DNA of 64,000 nt from DASXUL01 sp036504855 (GTDB lineage: Bacteria > Armatimonadota > DTGP01 > JAKQQT01): positions 18,248-82,247 of the forward strand of contig DASXUL010000160.1 of assembly GCA_036504855.1 (NCBI GenBank), read 5' to 3'. Each line of letters begins with the position of its first letter. The stretch's first letter is position 1. Below the pieces are notes generated by a model. It did no database searches and was not told where the DNA came from. It saw only the letters and a list, made by a program, of their open reading frames with translations. Positions 53,344 through 61,304 of the stretch are shown here, one piece after another. The position numbers and the translations under genes were made by a program.

Positions 53344-54167
53344 GGAGGGTGTTATGCACCTTGAAGCAAGGGAGCAGCCTTCGCGAGCATGGGTTCAGCG
53401 AAAGCAGTAAAGCGGAGGGCGGCAACCGTTTGCGGCAGTCGTTCATAGTCCCTGGCCAAGCGTCGAAACCGGGAGAACCAGGCAAAGCTGCGTTCCACCA
53501 CCCAACGCCTCGGCAGGAGCACGAAACCCTTCTTGGCCTCCGACAACCGCACGACGTGCAGGCGGATGCCCATCTCCTCGGCGGCTTTCCTGGGCTCATC
53601 GCCGGTGTAGCCTTGGTCCACGAAGGCGATCTCCACGTTGTCGCCCGTCGCCTCCTGCACCTGTTGCGCCAAAGCCCCCACTTGGGCGCGCTCCTGTTCG
53701 TTGGCTGGGGTCATCGCCAGCGCCAGCAGATGGCCCAACGCGGCGACGGAGATGCGGATCTTGGAGCCCTTCGCCTTCTTGTGTCCATCGTAACCAGCCG
53801 GTCGCCAGACTCCACCGTGGAGCGCAACGTGCGGCCGCCCAGGATCACTGCGGAGGGCTCCTCGGAGCGTCCCTCAGTGCGGCGGAGCGTCGCTCGCAGG
53901 TCGTGTACGATCGCTTCAAAGCGACCGGCCCGTATCCACCGCGGCGTCTGCTGATACGCCGCTTCCCACGGCGGGAAGCCGCCGGGGACGCAGCGCCACG
54001 GGCTGCCCGTGCGGGCCAGCCAGCGCAACGCGTCAAAGACATCCCGCATCGCGTACGCCCGCTGAGGAGCGTCCTCGGTCATCAGGGTCAGATACCACGA
54101 CACGAAGGCCCACTCCGCATCGCTGACGTCGCTCGGGCAACGCTTTCTAGCACTCATACACCCCTTC
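53344..54167 (-). mobile_element. IS5-family insertion sequence, inactive
   Basis: About 824 bp. The ends are imperfect inverted repeats (left GGAGGGTGTTATG, right read inward GAAGGGGTGTATG), both flanked by TA, as expected for target-site duplication in this family. It contains a single transposase gene split by a frameshift. It is inserted just downstream of the integrase remnant. Confidence 0.75.
53352..54157 (-). pseudogene. IS5-family transposase, frameshifted and with a lost catalytic Asp
   Basis: The first part (54157 to about 53800) begins MSARKRCPSDVSDAEWAF, the usual DUF4096 start of IS5 transposases. At about 53795-53803 (after ESGDR) one base is missing. The frame then continues as AGYDGHKKAKGSK and GHLLALAMTPANEQE to 53352. 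The second catalytic Asp (FVDQGYTGD) and the Glu (WVVERSFAW) are present. The first Asp, expected in an ILDGRTLRS-type segment, is Gly (ILGGRTLRS). The frameshift site has no slippery run, so disruption is more likely than programmed frameshifting. Confidence 0.85.
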
Positions 54168-54184
54168 TACCCAAAGTGCACAGC

Positions 54185-54539
54185 CTATCCGGGAATCGCC
54201 GGCGGCTTCATGCCACTCATGGGGTTCGGCACGATGTATCCCTCCGTGGCGGCCCAGCGGAAGAACACCTGGAGGGCCCGGAACCTGATGCCGACCGTCG
54301 TCGGGGCGTAGCGGTCGAGAAGCGAGATGGGAGGTTTTCGACCACCGAGCGGCCGATCTCATCCGATTGGCGGAAGAGGCCGACGCCGGCGAGGTGCTGG
54401 ATCAGAGGATCGAGGGCTTCCCCATAGTCTGCGTGCGCATGGAATTTCTGGTAGCGCGGAGGTGGCGCTGGAAAGAGGCGTGGAGGGCTTCCAGGCTGAG
54501 GGCTCCAGCAGCCCTTGGGGTAGTGCGGATGCGGCTCAT
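54185..54539 (-). pseudogene. Tyrosine recombinase/integrase remnant (core-binding domain only)
   Basis: ATG 54539 opens MSRIRTT and then a phage-integrase SAM-like N-terminal domain (LEALHASFQRHLRATR). A frameshift leads to YGEALDPLIQHLAG and GLFRQSDEIGRSVVEN. A second shift leads to LDRYAPTTVGIRFRALQVFF and RWAATEGYIVPNPMSGM. A stop at 54185 follows just before the insertion sequence. The catalytic domain with Arg, His and Tyr is absent, so the gene is dead. It probably served a genomic island at this tRNA-Gly locus before decay. Confidence 0.75.
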
Positions 54540-54703
54540 GTTGGTCCTCGAAAACAAAAACCTACATTGCGAGCGCGCCTGAACATTAGTGGGCGTGGCC
54601 CATATTCAAGAATTCAAGCAGTAGGCTTGAGACCCGCCGAGGCGAAAATCCGGGGGGCTCCGAGTGCATGAGACCGCTTTTCCTGAGCGTGGATGACGCT
54701 CTC

Positions 54704-54731
54704 TGGAGCGGGAAAAGGGGCTCGAACCCTC
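54704..54731 (-). other. attachment-site copy: 28-bp duplicate of the tRNA-Gly 3' end
   Basis: 28 bases identical to 61115-61142, the 3' end of the tRNA-Gly gene including CCA, in the same orientation. The rest of the tRNA is absent here. Together the two copies bracket 6.4 kb that hold only the restriction-modification genes. Confidence 0.9.
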
Positions 54732-54734
54732 TAG

Positions 54735-57134
54735 CTACGGCGCGGCGGGCGGTTGCACGTACAGGTACTTCTGGAAGCCAGCGAATGCCGAGCCGATTTC
54801 CGCCGGATCGCCGAGGTCGACGAGCGCGTCGGCGATGGCGTGGTACTTAAGGTTGAGCAGCGGCGTCAGCTTCTCCATATCCAGTTCCTCCACGCCGACC
54901 GCCACGTAGTGCGACAGCACGAAATCCAGGAACGCCCGCTGCTTCACGGAGAACAGGGACTTGATGCGCACGCGGGCATTGGCGGCGCGCACTTCACGGG
55001 TGACCGGCGCGCGGGCGTAGGCAACGTGGGCCAGCACGTCGAAGATGTCGCTCTTCTCCGCGTCGATGATCTTCTGCATCTCGGCCAGTTGCTCGCCGCC
55101 GAATCCTCGCTCCGCGAGACCCTGCAGCAGCTTCTTCCTCGTATCCGGCACGCTCCATATCTCACGGAGCTCGGCTTCGTCCTTGAAGAACTCCGGCAGC
55201 TTGCCGTACAGCATCTCCATGAACTGCTGCGCCGACATGGGCGTGCCGTCCGGATGCCAATACGTGGTGCACATCATGTGCTGGATGGCGCGGGCCTTGC
55301 CGTCAGCCAGCTTCACGATCGTCCTCGGCCTCTTCGGGCATATACAGCTGAGCCGCCCGCAAACCGGGCACGGCTCGCGCGGGCACACGCACGGCGTCTC
55401 GCCGCAGACCGGGCAAACGCGTGGAGGCGCCGGCTCGCACTGGCAGGGCAGACAGCCGCAGACCTTGCACGGCTCCGGCGCCTCTGGTTCCAGCGGTTCG
55501 CCATCCCATTCCGGATCGCTGAAATGGTGGTGCGCCTTCACGAAGTCGTAGATCGTGAAGTAGTACTTGCCGTCGTAGAGGCGGGTTCCGCGGCCGATGA
55601 TCTGCTTGAACTCGATGATTGAGTTGATGGGCCGCATCAGCACGATGTTGCGGATGTTGTTGGCATCCACGCCGGTTGAGAGCTTCTGCGACGTGGTGAG
55701 GATGGTGGGGATGCTCTTCTCGTTGTCCTGGAACTCGCGCAGGCGCTGCTCGCCAAGCTGGCCGTCGTTCGCGGTAACGCGGTGACAGTAGTTCGGGTCG
55801 GCGCTCGTCTTCATTTGGTTGATGAGGTCGCGCACCGCCAGTGCGTGGTCCTGGGTGGCGCAGAACACGAGCGTCTTCTCCGTCTGGTCGATCTGGTCCA
55901 TCACGATCCGCACGCGGTGGGCTTCGCGCTCTCTGATCTCAATAATCCGGTTGAAGTCCGGCTCCGCGTAGACCTTTCCGGCTTCGATGACGCCCTCTAC
56001 CACGTCATCGTCAGGCGTGTACACGTACTCGTCCAAAGTGGTGGAGATCTGCTTCACCTTGAACGGCGTCAGAAAGCCGTCGTTTATGCCTTCCTTGAGC
56101 GAATACGTATAGACCGGCTCGCCGAAGTAGGCATAGGTATCGACGTTATCCTTGCGCTTGGGGGTGGCTGTGAGGCCAAGCTGCACCGCCGGGGCGAAGT
56201 AGTCCAGAATGCCGCGCCAGTTGCTTTCATCGTTCGCTCCGCCGCGATGGCACTCATCAATGATGATGAAGTCGAAGAAGTCCGGCGGGTAGTGGCCGAA
56301 GTAAGGCGACGGCTTCCCGTCCACCGGCGGGCCGCTCATGAACGTTTGGAAGATGGTGAAGAAGATGCTGCCGTTCGTCGGCGGTTTTCCCTTCTTGCGG
56401 ATGTCGTCCGGCGAGATGCGCACCATCGCGTCTTCGGGGAAGGCGGAAAAGGCGTTGTAGGCCTGATCCGCAAGGATGTTCCGGTCGGCGAGGAAGAGGA
56501 TACGGGGGCGGCGCGTGGGTTGGCGGCCCAAGCTCCAGCGGCTCTGGAAGAGTTTCCACGCGACCTGAAAAGCGATGAAGGTCTTTCCAGTGCCCGTGGC
56601 CAGCGTCAGCAGGATGCGCTGCCGGTCCGCCGCGATGGCCTCCATCACGCGCTCGACCGCGATCTCCTGGAAAAAGTACGGGGTGCGAGTGCCGCCCTTG
56701 TCGTTATACGGCACGGCCGCGAAGCGGTCGCGCCAGGCGTTGGCTTCGGCGAACGTGATGGCCCATAGCTGGTCCGGGGTGGGGAAGGCAGATCGCTCGC
56801 CCTCCTGGCCGGTGGCCATGTCGATCCCGTAAATGCCCTGGCCATTGGTGGCGTAGGCGAAGCGCACGTCCATCTTGCCGGCGTAGTCCTTCGCCTGCCC
56901 AACGCCCTCGGTCAGCGGCTGGTCCCATGCTTTGGCCTCGACCACGGCCAGCTTGTGGTTCCGATGCATCAGCACGTAGTCGGCGATCAGCGCCTTGCCG
57001 CGCTTGCCGTGCCCCTCGATGCGCCCGTTAGTGATGGAATACTCACGCCGGATGCGGCTTCCCTCGACTACCCCCCAGCCCGCCGCCTTCAATGCGGGAT
57101 CAATGTGCTCGGCTCTGGTTTCGGCTTCGTTCAT
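54735..57134 (-). CDS. hsdR: Type I restriction enzyme subunit R (EcoEI-like)
   Basis: The protein has 799 residues. An N-terminal nuclease domain carries the PD-(D/E)xK pattern (Asp52, then Glu67-x-Lys69 in VVEAKAW). The SF2 helicase motor has Walker A ATGTGKT (179-185), DECHRGG (motif II) and GLTATPKR (motif III). It cleaves unmodified DNA after ATP-driven translocation. Unusually, a Cys-rich insert of about 50 residues near 550-600 contains three copies of a CxVCGxxxCxC-like pattern (PCKVCGCLPCQC, VCPVCGETPCVC, PCPVCGRLSCIC). It precedes the EcoEI-type C-terminal domain (AIQHMMCTTYWHPDG). The stop codon is next to the island's attachment site. Confidence 0.93.
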   Translation of the reverse strand: MNEAETRAEHIDPALKAAGWGVVEGSRIRREYSITNGRIEGHGKRGKALIADYVLMHRNHKLAVVEAKAWDQPLTEGVGQAKDYAGKMDVRFAYATNGQGIYGIDMATGQEGERSAFPTPDQLWAITFAEANAWRDRFAAVPYNDKGGTRTPYFFQEIAVERVMEAIAADRQRILLTLATGTGKTFIAFQVAWKLFQSRWSLGRQPTRRPRILFLADRNILADQAYNAFSAFPEDAMVRISPDDIRKKGKPPTNGSIFFTIFQTFMSGPPVDGKPSPYFGHYPPDFFDFIIIDECHRGGANDESNWRGILDYFAPAVQLGLTATPKRKDNVDTYAYFGEPVYTYSLKEGINDGFLTPFKVKQISTTLDEYVYTPDDDVVEGVIEAGKVYAEPDFNRIIEIREREAHRVRIVMDQIDQTEKTLVFCATQDHALAVRDLINQMKTSADPNYCHRVTANDGQLGEQRLREFQDNEKSIPTILTTSQKLSTGVDANNIRNIVLMRPINSIIEFKQIIGRGTRLYDGKYYFTIYDFVKAHHHFSDPEWDGEPLEPEAPEPCKVCGCLPCQCEPAPPRVCPVCGETPCVCPREPCPVCGRLSCICPKRPRTIVKLADGKARAIQHMMCTTYWHPDGTPMSAQQFMEMLYGKLPEFFKDEAELREIWSVPDTRKKLLQGLAERGFGGEQLAEMQKIIDAEKSDIFDVLAHVAYARAPVTREVRAANARVRIKSLFSVKQRAFLDFVLSHYVAVGVEELDMEKLTPLLNLKYHAIADALVDLGDPAEIGSAFAGFQKYLYVQPPAAP

Positions 57135-57154
57135 AGTTCGTCGCCCCTCGCTTG

Positions 57155-58186
57155 CTACATCGGTTTCGGCCGGCGTTTGGCCATATCCTCCAACTGCTTC
57201 ATACCATCGTTCTCGGCCTGCGCTTCGATCTCGGCACGGCGCCTCTCACTGAACCGGTCGTATTCGCGGTGAGCAATCTCGTTGGCCGCATCGCGCGTCA
57301 CCTTGCCGGCATCGGGCAGGACCCGACGCTCGTTGAACCGCAGGAACTCATCCAGCTTCGTTGCCCAGTCCTTGAGGAACACCTGTTTTCGCCGCCGAGC
57401 CTGATCCTCAGCAAAATCAAGGAACATGACGACTACGCGATTCAGTTCGGCAATCTCGTCTTCGCGCAGGTAGTTCTTCGCCACGGTTACGTCGCCCTTG
57501 CGGACGACGCCGCTCTTCCAGGCCGTGAGGCCCATGTTGGGCTGGGAGGAGTTCGCCCGTTCGGCGATCAGTTCGGCGGCGGTCTTGCCCGTTGCGGCAA
57601 AGTGCAGCTTGTTCTGGACAGTCTGGAAGAAGACCTGCGTCTCCGGATCGGAAGGCGCATAGTCGGCGGCAAGGGCCAGAATCTCGCGTACGCGGAGGTA
57701 GACGCGCTTCTCGCTGGCGCGGATGTCCCGAATGCGCTCCAGCAACTCATCGAAGTAGTCCGGAACCCCAGGGCCGGGCGGGTTCTTCAGCCGCTCGTCG
57801 TCCATCGTAAAGCCCTTGACGAGGTACTCGTTCAACCGCGCGGTCGCCCACTGGCGGAACCGCGTGCCCCGCGCGCTGCGGACGCGGTAGCCCACGGCGA
57901 GAATAGCGGGCAGACTGTAGTGACGCAGGCGGCGCGAGACCCGCCGGGCGCCCTCCTGGCGAACTTGTAAGTAATCCTTACAAGTTGCCGCCTCGTCCAA
58001 CTCGCCCTCCCGATAGATCGCCTTGAGATGAAGGGTCACATTCTGGGGCGTGGTCTGGTAGAGCTCCGCGATGAGCGCCTGCGTGAGCCAGATCGTTTCC
58101 ACGTCGAACCGGCACTCGATCCGCGTGCGGCCATCCTCGGTCTGGTAGAGCGCGATGCTGGATTGGGGCTGGATCTCGTCGGGCAT
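57155..58186 (-). CDS. RhuM-family protein in a type I restriction locus
   Basis: The protein has 343 residues, typical length. It starts IALYQTEDGRTRIECRFDVE and continues with TIWLTQALIAELYQTT, an ORF6N/KilA-like DNA-contact region. Next comes the RhuM core with LPAILAVGYRVRSARGTRF and FRQWATARLNEYLVKGFTMD. RhuM proteins are named after a Salmonella pathogenicity-island gene and are often found between hsdS and hsdR. Whether they regulate, guard or modulate restriction is unknown. The gene starts 9 bp after hsdS and 20 bp separate it from hsdR. Confidence 0.87.
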   Translation of the reverse strand: MPDEIQPQSSIALYQTEDGRTRIECRFDVETIWLTQALIAELYQTTPQNVTLHLKAIYREGELDEAATCKDYLQVRQEGARRVSRRLRHYSLPAILAVGYRVRSARGTRFRQWATARLNEYLVKGFTMDDERLKNPPGPGVPDYFDELLERIRDIRASEKRVYLRVREILALAADYAPSDPETQVFFQTVQNKLHFAATGKTAAELIAERANSSQPNMGLTAWKSGVVRKGDVTVAKNYLREDEIAELNRVVVMFLDFAEDQARRRKQVFLKDWATKLDEFLRFNERRVLPDAGKVTRDAANEIAHREYDRFSERRRAEIEAQAENDGMKQLEDMAKRRPKPM

Positions 58187-58195
58187 GATGAACGC

Positions 58196-59554
58196 CTAGA
58201 GTTGGCCGGAAAAGGCTTGGTGGAGCAGCGACCGCTTCAATTCGTCGAGCGCGGCGAGCTTGCGCTCGTACACGGAAGCGAGGCGCTGGGTCTCCGTACT
58301 GAGGGCTTCGCATTGCCGGACGATTCGCGCTTGTTCTTGCGGCTCCGGGTGGCAGATACAGAATGCCTTAGCTTCTGGGAAGTATATAGTCTGGTGAACC
58401 GAGCCACTCGAGTATCTACGAAATCCATCGCGCCCCTCCGCCAGGAGGAGATACATGAGAAAGTCTGGGACCAACTCGGAAGCACAGACCCAGTTCACAA
58501 AGTCTTGGCTGGTAGCCATCGGTCGGCCCATTATGATCACGTAACCGACCGATGCAGTTCGCGATAGGCATACCGTGTTTGCAGGAAGTACTCGGGATGA
58601 CGAATTAGCGATTCCCTGTTCACTCACCGTCTGGAAAGTACTCGTGATCCGCCGACCATGATGCTCCCTCGCATCTGGTATCCCGATCCACGGGATCGTT
58701 CCGGCCCAGTACTCTGGGTATCTCCGGCTCGGTGTATGCCCGGACTCCAGCCTTGCTAGGTCCGAAAGCACAGACCAGCGCCACCCACTTTTTGCGCGGG
58801 TCTTTGGCATCCCAACGGCCAATGACATCTCGCCAGGTATGTGCCGCAACGAGGCATGCCTGCCGCCCGTCTTTGTTACTTGCCCGCCATTGAGGCTGGC
58901 GATCTGGGCATCCACAACTCCGTTATCAAACTGTTGTGGATCGTAGTGATGGCGACGCCTATCGATCTCCGGGTATTCACCTGCCCCGCTCCCGCCTTGG
59001 TAGAACACCGCCCGAAGGTGGCCCTCGAAGATGGCGCGGGCGTTCTGGAGGTTCTTCTCGGCGTTGGCCTTGGCGGCGGCGATGCCCGCGAACGCTTCAT
59101 CCAAGATGCCGACGATGCGCTGCTGCTCGGGAAGAGGCGGAGTGGGGATCTCAAAGTCCAAGACCTCGTTCATGTCAGCACGCGGCATACGAGCCCCAGT
59201 GCAGGTGGCATTTATGTGACCCATCGTCACCTCATCCAGAAGCCAGTACACCAAGTACTCACGTGCGAGTTGTCGGCTCGGTCTGAGTGGGAAGATCTCT
59301 GTTGAACAGTGACCGTTGAAATGTGGGGCGAGCACTTTGTTCAAATAAGGGCGCAGCCGGCCATACAAGACGTGCTCCGTAGAGAAGCGGAACGTCGCAC
59401 TCCTCACTGCTTGCGGTTGCGTCGAGCCAACGAAACGCGCCGTGTTCGGCTCGATATGCTCAAGCCCAACATAAGGTAGGTGACGATGATCTCCTTGGAC
59501 CTTGTCGAAAACGCAGACATCACCTAGCCGCCTCGCGCTCCAGATTCCCTTCAT
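58196..59554 (-). CDS. hsdS: Type I restriction-modification specificity subunit S
   Basis: The protein has 452 residues. Two target recognition domains are separated by the conserved helical linker LPEQQRIVGILDEAFAGIAA (~residues 140-200), with a matching second helix at the end (QARIVRQCEALSTETQRLAS, then LDELKRSLLHQAFSG). Each recognition domain reads half of a bipartite DNA target, and the helices set the spacing. The two domains differ from each other, as usual. ATG 59554 overlaps the hsdM stop (ATGA). Confidence 0.93.
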   Translation of the reverse strand: MKGIWSARRLGDVCVFDKVQGDHRHLPYVGLEHIEPNTARFVGSTQPQAVRSATFRFSTEHVLYGRLRPYLNKVLAPHFNGHCSTEIFPLRPSRQLAREYLVYWLLDEVTMGHINATCTGARMPRADMNEVLDFEIPTPPLPEQQRIVGILDEAFAGIAAAKANAEKNLQNARAIFEGHLRAVFYQGGSGAGEYPEIDRRRHHYDPQQFDNGVVDAQIASLNGGQVTKTGGRHASLRHIPGEMSLAVGMPKTRAKSGWRWSVLSDLARLESGHTPSRRYPEYWAGTIPWIGIPDAREHHGRRITSTFQTVSEQGIANSSSRVLPANTVCLSRTASVGYVIIMGRPMATSQDFVNWVCASELVPDFLMYLLLAEGRDGFRRYSSGSVHQTIYFPEAKAFCICHPEPQEQARIVRQCEALSTETQRLASVYERKLAALDELKRSLLHQAFSGQL

Positions 59555-61005
59555 ACAAGTTCTCTGATGCTCGCCAGCACGATGGCGCTTTCGGCGTCCA
59601 GGGCGGCGATCTCGTCCATGATGGCCGCCGGAGTACGGTGGGTGATCTCCTCACCGCAATCAGGGTTCTTCACAGAGAGGTCAAAGGTTGTCTGGTCGAT
59701 CGTCTTGGCGTCCACGGTCCAGCTTTTCGGCGAGTCGGCAGCGGTCTCCTGCAAGGCCAGGAACTCCGCGAGGTCGTCATCGTTCAGCGGGTTGGTTTTG
59801 CCGAGGTTGCGGCCGGGGCTTAGCTGGTAGTACCAGATGCTGCGGGTGGGGGCGCCCTTCTCGAAGAAGAGGACCACCGTTTTCACGCCGGCGCCCTGGA
59901 AGGTTCCGCTGGGGCAATCCAGCACCGTGTGCAGGTTGCACGTCTCCAGCAGCAGCTTCCGCAGGCTCACCGAGGCGTTGTCGGTGTTGGAAAGGAATGT
60001 GTTCTTGATCACCACGCCGGCGCGCCCGCCGGCCTTCAGCATCTTGATGAAGTGCTGGAGGAACAGGAAGGCCGTTTCGCCGGTGCGGATCGGGAAGTTC
60101 TGCTGAACCTCCTTCCGCTCCTTCCCGCCGAACGGCGGATTGGCGAGGATAACGTCGAAGCGGTCCTTCTCCTGGACGTCGGCGAGGTTCTCGGTGAGCG
60201 TGTTCGTATGCACGATGTTCGGCGTATCAATGCCGTGCAGGATCATGTTCATCGTCCCGATGACGAAGGCCAGCGACTTCTTCTCCTTGCCGAAGAAGGA
60301 ATTCGTCTGAAGCGTCACCAGTTCGTTGGTGCTCAGGCTACCCTTCGCGCTCAGGTAATCGAACGCCTCACAGAGGAAGCCCGCCGAGCCGACCGCGCCG
60401 TCATAGATGCGGTCGCCTATATGTGGTTTCACCACCCGCACGATGGCGCGGATCAGCGGGCGCGGGGTGTAGTACTCGCCGCCGTTCCGGCCGGCGTTGC
60501 CCATGTTGCGGATCTTGGCTTCGTAGAGATACGAGAGTTCGTGCTTCTCGGTCTGTGACCGGAACTCCAACTGATCGATCTGGTCGATGATCTCGCGCAG
60601 ATTGTAGCCGCTCTGGATCTTGTTCTTGATCTCCCCAAAGATCTGCCCGATCTTGTACTCAATGGTCTTCGGCCCAGTTGCCCTGCCGGTGAAGCCTTGC
60701 AGGTAGGGGAACAGCTTGTCGTTCACGAAGTCGCGTAGGTCATCGCCGACCATCGCCGCGTTGTGATCGAGCTGTCCATCCAGGCCCTTTGGAGCGGCCC
60801 AGGCTCCCCACCGGTACTTCGGTTCCAGGATGAACTCGTGCGGCTCGCGCTTCATCTCGGCTTCCGCCTTGCGGTCCAACTCCAGACCGTCCAGGTACTT
60901 GAGGAAGAGCAGCCAGGACGTTTGCTCGGTGTAATCCAGCTCGGTGGTGCAGCCCGCTTCCTTTCGCAGCGCATCGTCGATGTTTCTGAAAGCTTGCTCG
61001 AACAC
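59551..61005 (-). CDS. hsdM: Type I restriction-modification DNA methyltransferase subunit M
   Basis: The protein has 484 residues from GTG 61005, which opens VFEQAFRNIDDALRKEAG, the family's usual start; the longer frame to 61065 lacks family similarity. An N-terminal helical domain precedes the N6-adenine methyltransferase. It has the cofactor segment IYDGAVGSAGFL (a variant of DPACGTGGFL) and the catalytic motif NPPFGG. It methylates adenine in the target chosen by HsdS and forms the M2S core. Gene order is M, S, RhuM, R. It starts 110 bp downstream of the tRNA-Gly gene. Confidence 0.95.
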   Translation of the reverse strand: MFEQAFRNIDDALRKEAGCTTELDYTEQTSWLLFLKYLDGLELDRKAEAEMKREPHEFILEPKYRWGAWAAPKGLDGQLDHNAAMVGDDLRDFVNDKLFPYLQGFTGRATGPKTIEYKIGQIFGEIKNKIQSGYNLREIIDQIDQLEFRSQTEKHELSYLYEAKIRNMGNAGRNGGEYYTPRPLIRAIVRVVKPHIGDRIYDGAVGSAGFLCEAFDYLSAKGSLSTNELVTLQTNSFFGKEKKSLAFVIGTMNMILHGIDTPNIVHTNTLTENLADVQEKDRFDVILANPPFGGKERKEVQQNFPIRTGETAFLFLQHFIKMLKAGGRAGVVIKNTFLSNTDNASVSLRKLLLETCNLHTVLDCPSGTFQGAGVKTVVLFFEKGAPTRSIWYYQLSPGRNLGKTNPLNDDDLAEFLALQETAADSPKSWTVDAKTIDQTTFDLSVKNPDCGEEITHRTPAAIMDEIAALDAESAIVLASIRELV

Positions 61006-61114
61006 AGGGACCCAACCTCTGCACGGCCCGTAGCGACGCGCCCGTAGCCATAGGCCGGGAGACACATATCAAGAACGCCCGGCCCCTGGGGGCCGGGCGT
61101 TGGAGGGCGCGCGT

Positions 61115-61142
61115 TGGAGCGGGAAAAGGGGCTCGAACCCTC
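61115..61142 (-). other. tRNA-side attachment site of the restriction island
   Basis: The 28 bases at the 3' end of tRNA-Gly (T-arm half, acceptor, CCA). They are repeated identically at 54704-54731, in the manner of island integration that restores the tRNA. Confidence 0.88.
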
Positions 61143-61191
61143 GACCTACTGCTTGGAAGGCAGTCGCTCTAGCCAACTGAGCTATTCCCGC
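61115..61191 (-). tRNA. tRNA-Gly (anticodon TCC)
   Basis: 77 bases including an encoded CCA. Acceptor GCGGGAA pairs with TTCCCGC. D-arm GCTC/GAGC, anticodon stem ACTGC/GCAGT with loop CTTCCAA, and T-arm GAGGG/CCCTT with TTCGAGC are all intact. It is the integration target of the restriction island: the last 28 bases recur at 54704. Confidence 0.96.
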
Positions 61192-61200
61192 GTCGTCTCC

Positions 61201-61230
61201 ATTCTACCATCCCCGGCCCGCACGGGTCAA
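61201..61230 (-). promoter_or_regulatory. Promoter of tRNA-Gly
   Basis: On the minus strand TTGACC (61230-61225), 18 bp, TAGAAT (61206-61201), ten bases before the tRNA 5' end. Confidence 0.7.
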
Positions 61231-61232
61231 AA

Positions 61233-61301
61233 GAGCCGTCAGCCGTCAGCCATCAGCGGTCAGCCGGAGGCGGGTCGCTGATGGCTGACGGCTGACGGCT
61301 C
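61233..61301. repeat. 26-bp perfect inverted repeat made of GTCAGCC words
   Basis: Arms 61233-61258 and 61276-61301 are exact complements with a 17-base loop. The repeated GCCGTCAGCC and CCATCAGC words resemble the borders seen at 42050 and 63860. It lies between the tRNA-Gly promoter and the end of the HD-GYP gene and can terminate the latter. Confidence 0.85.
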
Positions 61302-61304
61302 CCC

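Noticed and set aside
53795..53803. Programmed -1 frameshift in the IS5-like transposase
   Set aside because: No A-rich or other slippery sequence is present at the shift point, and a catalytic Asp is also lost, so decay is simpler.
54185..54539. Complete integrase for the restriction island
   Set aside because: Only the core-binding domain remains, with frameshifts and a stop, and it lies outside the two attachment copies.
61005..61065. Longer hsdM start at 61065
   Set aside because: The extra 20 residues have no similarity to the family start. The GTG at 61005 gives FEQAFRNID at the expected position.
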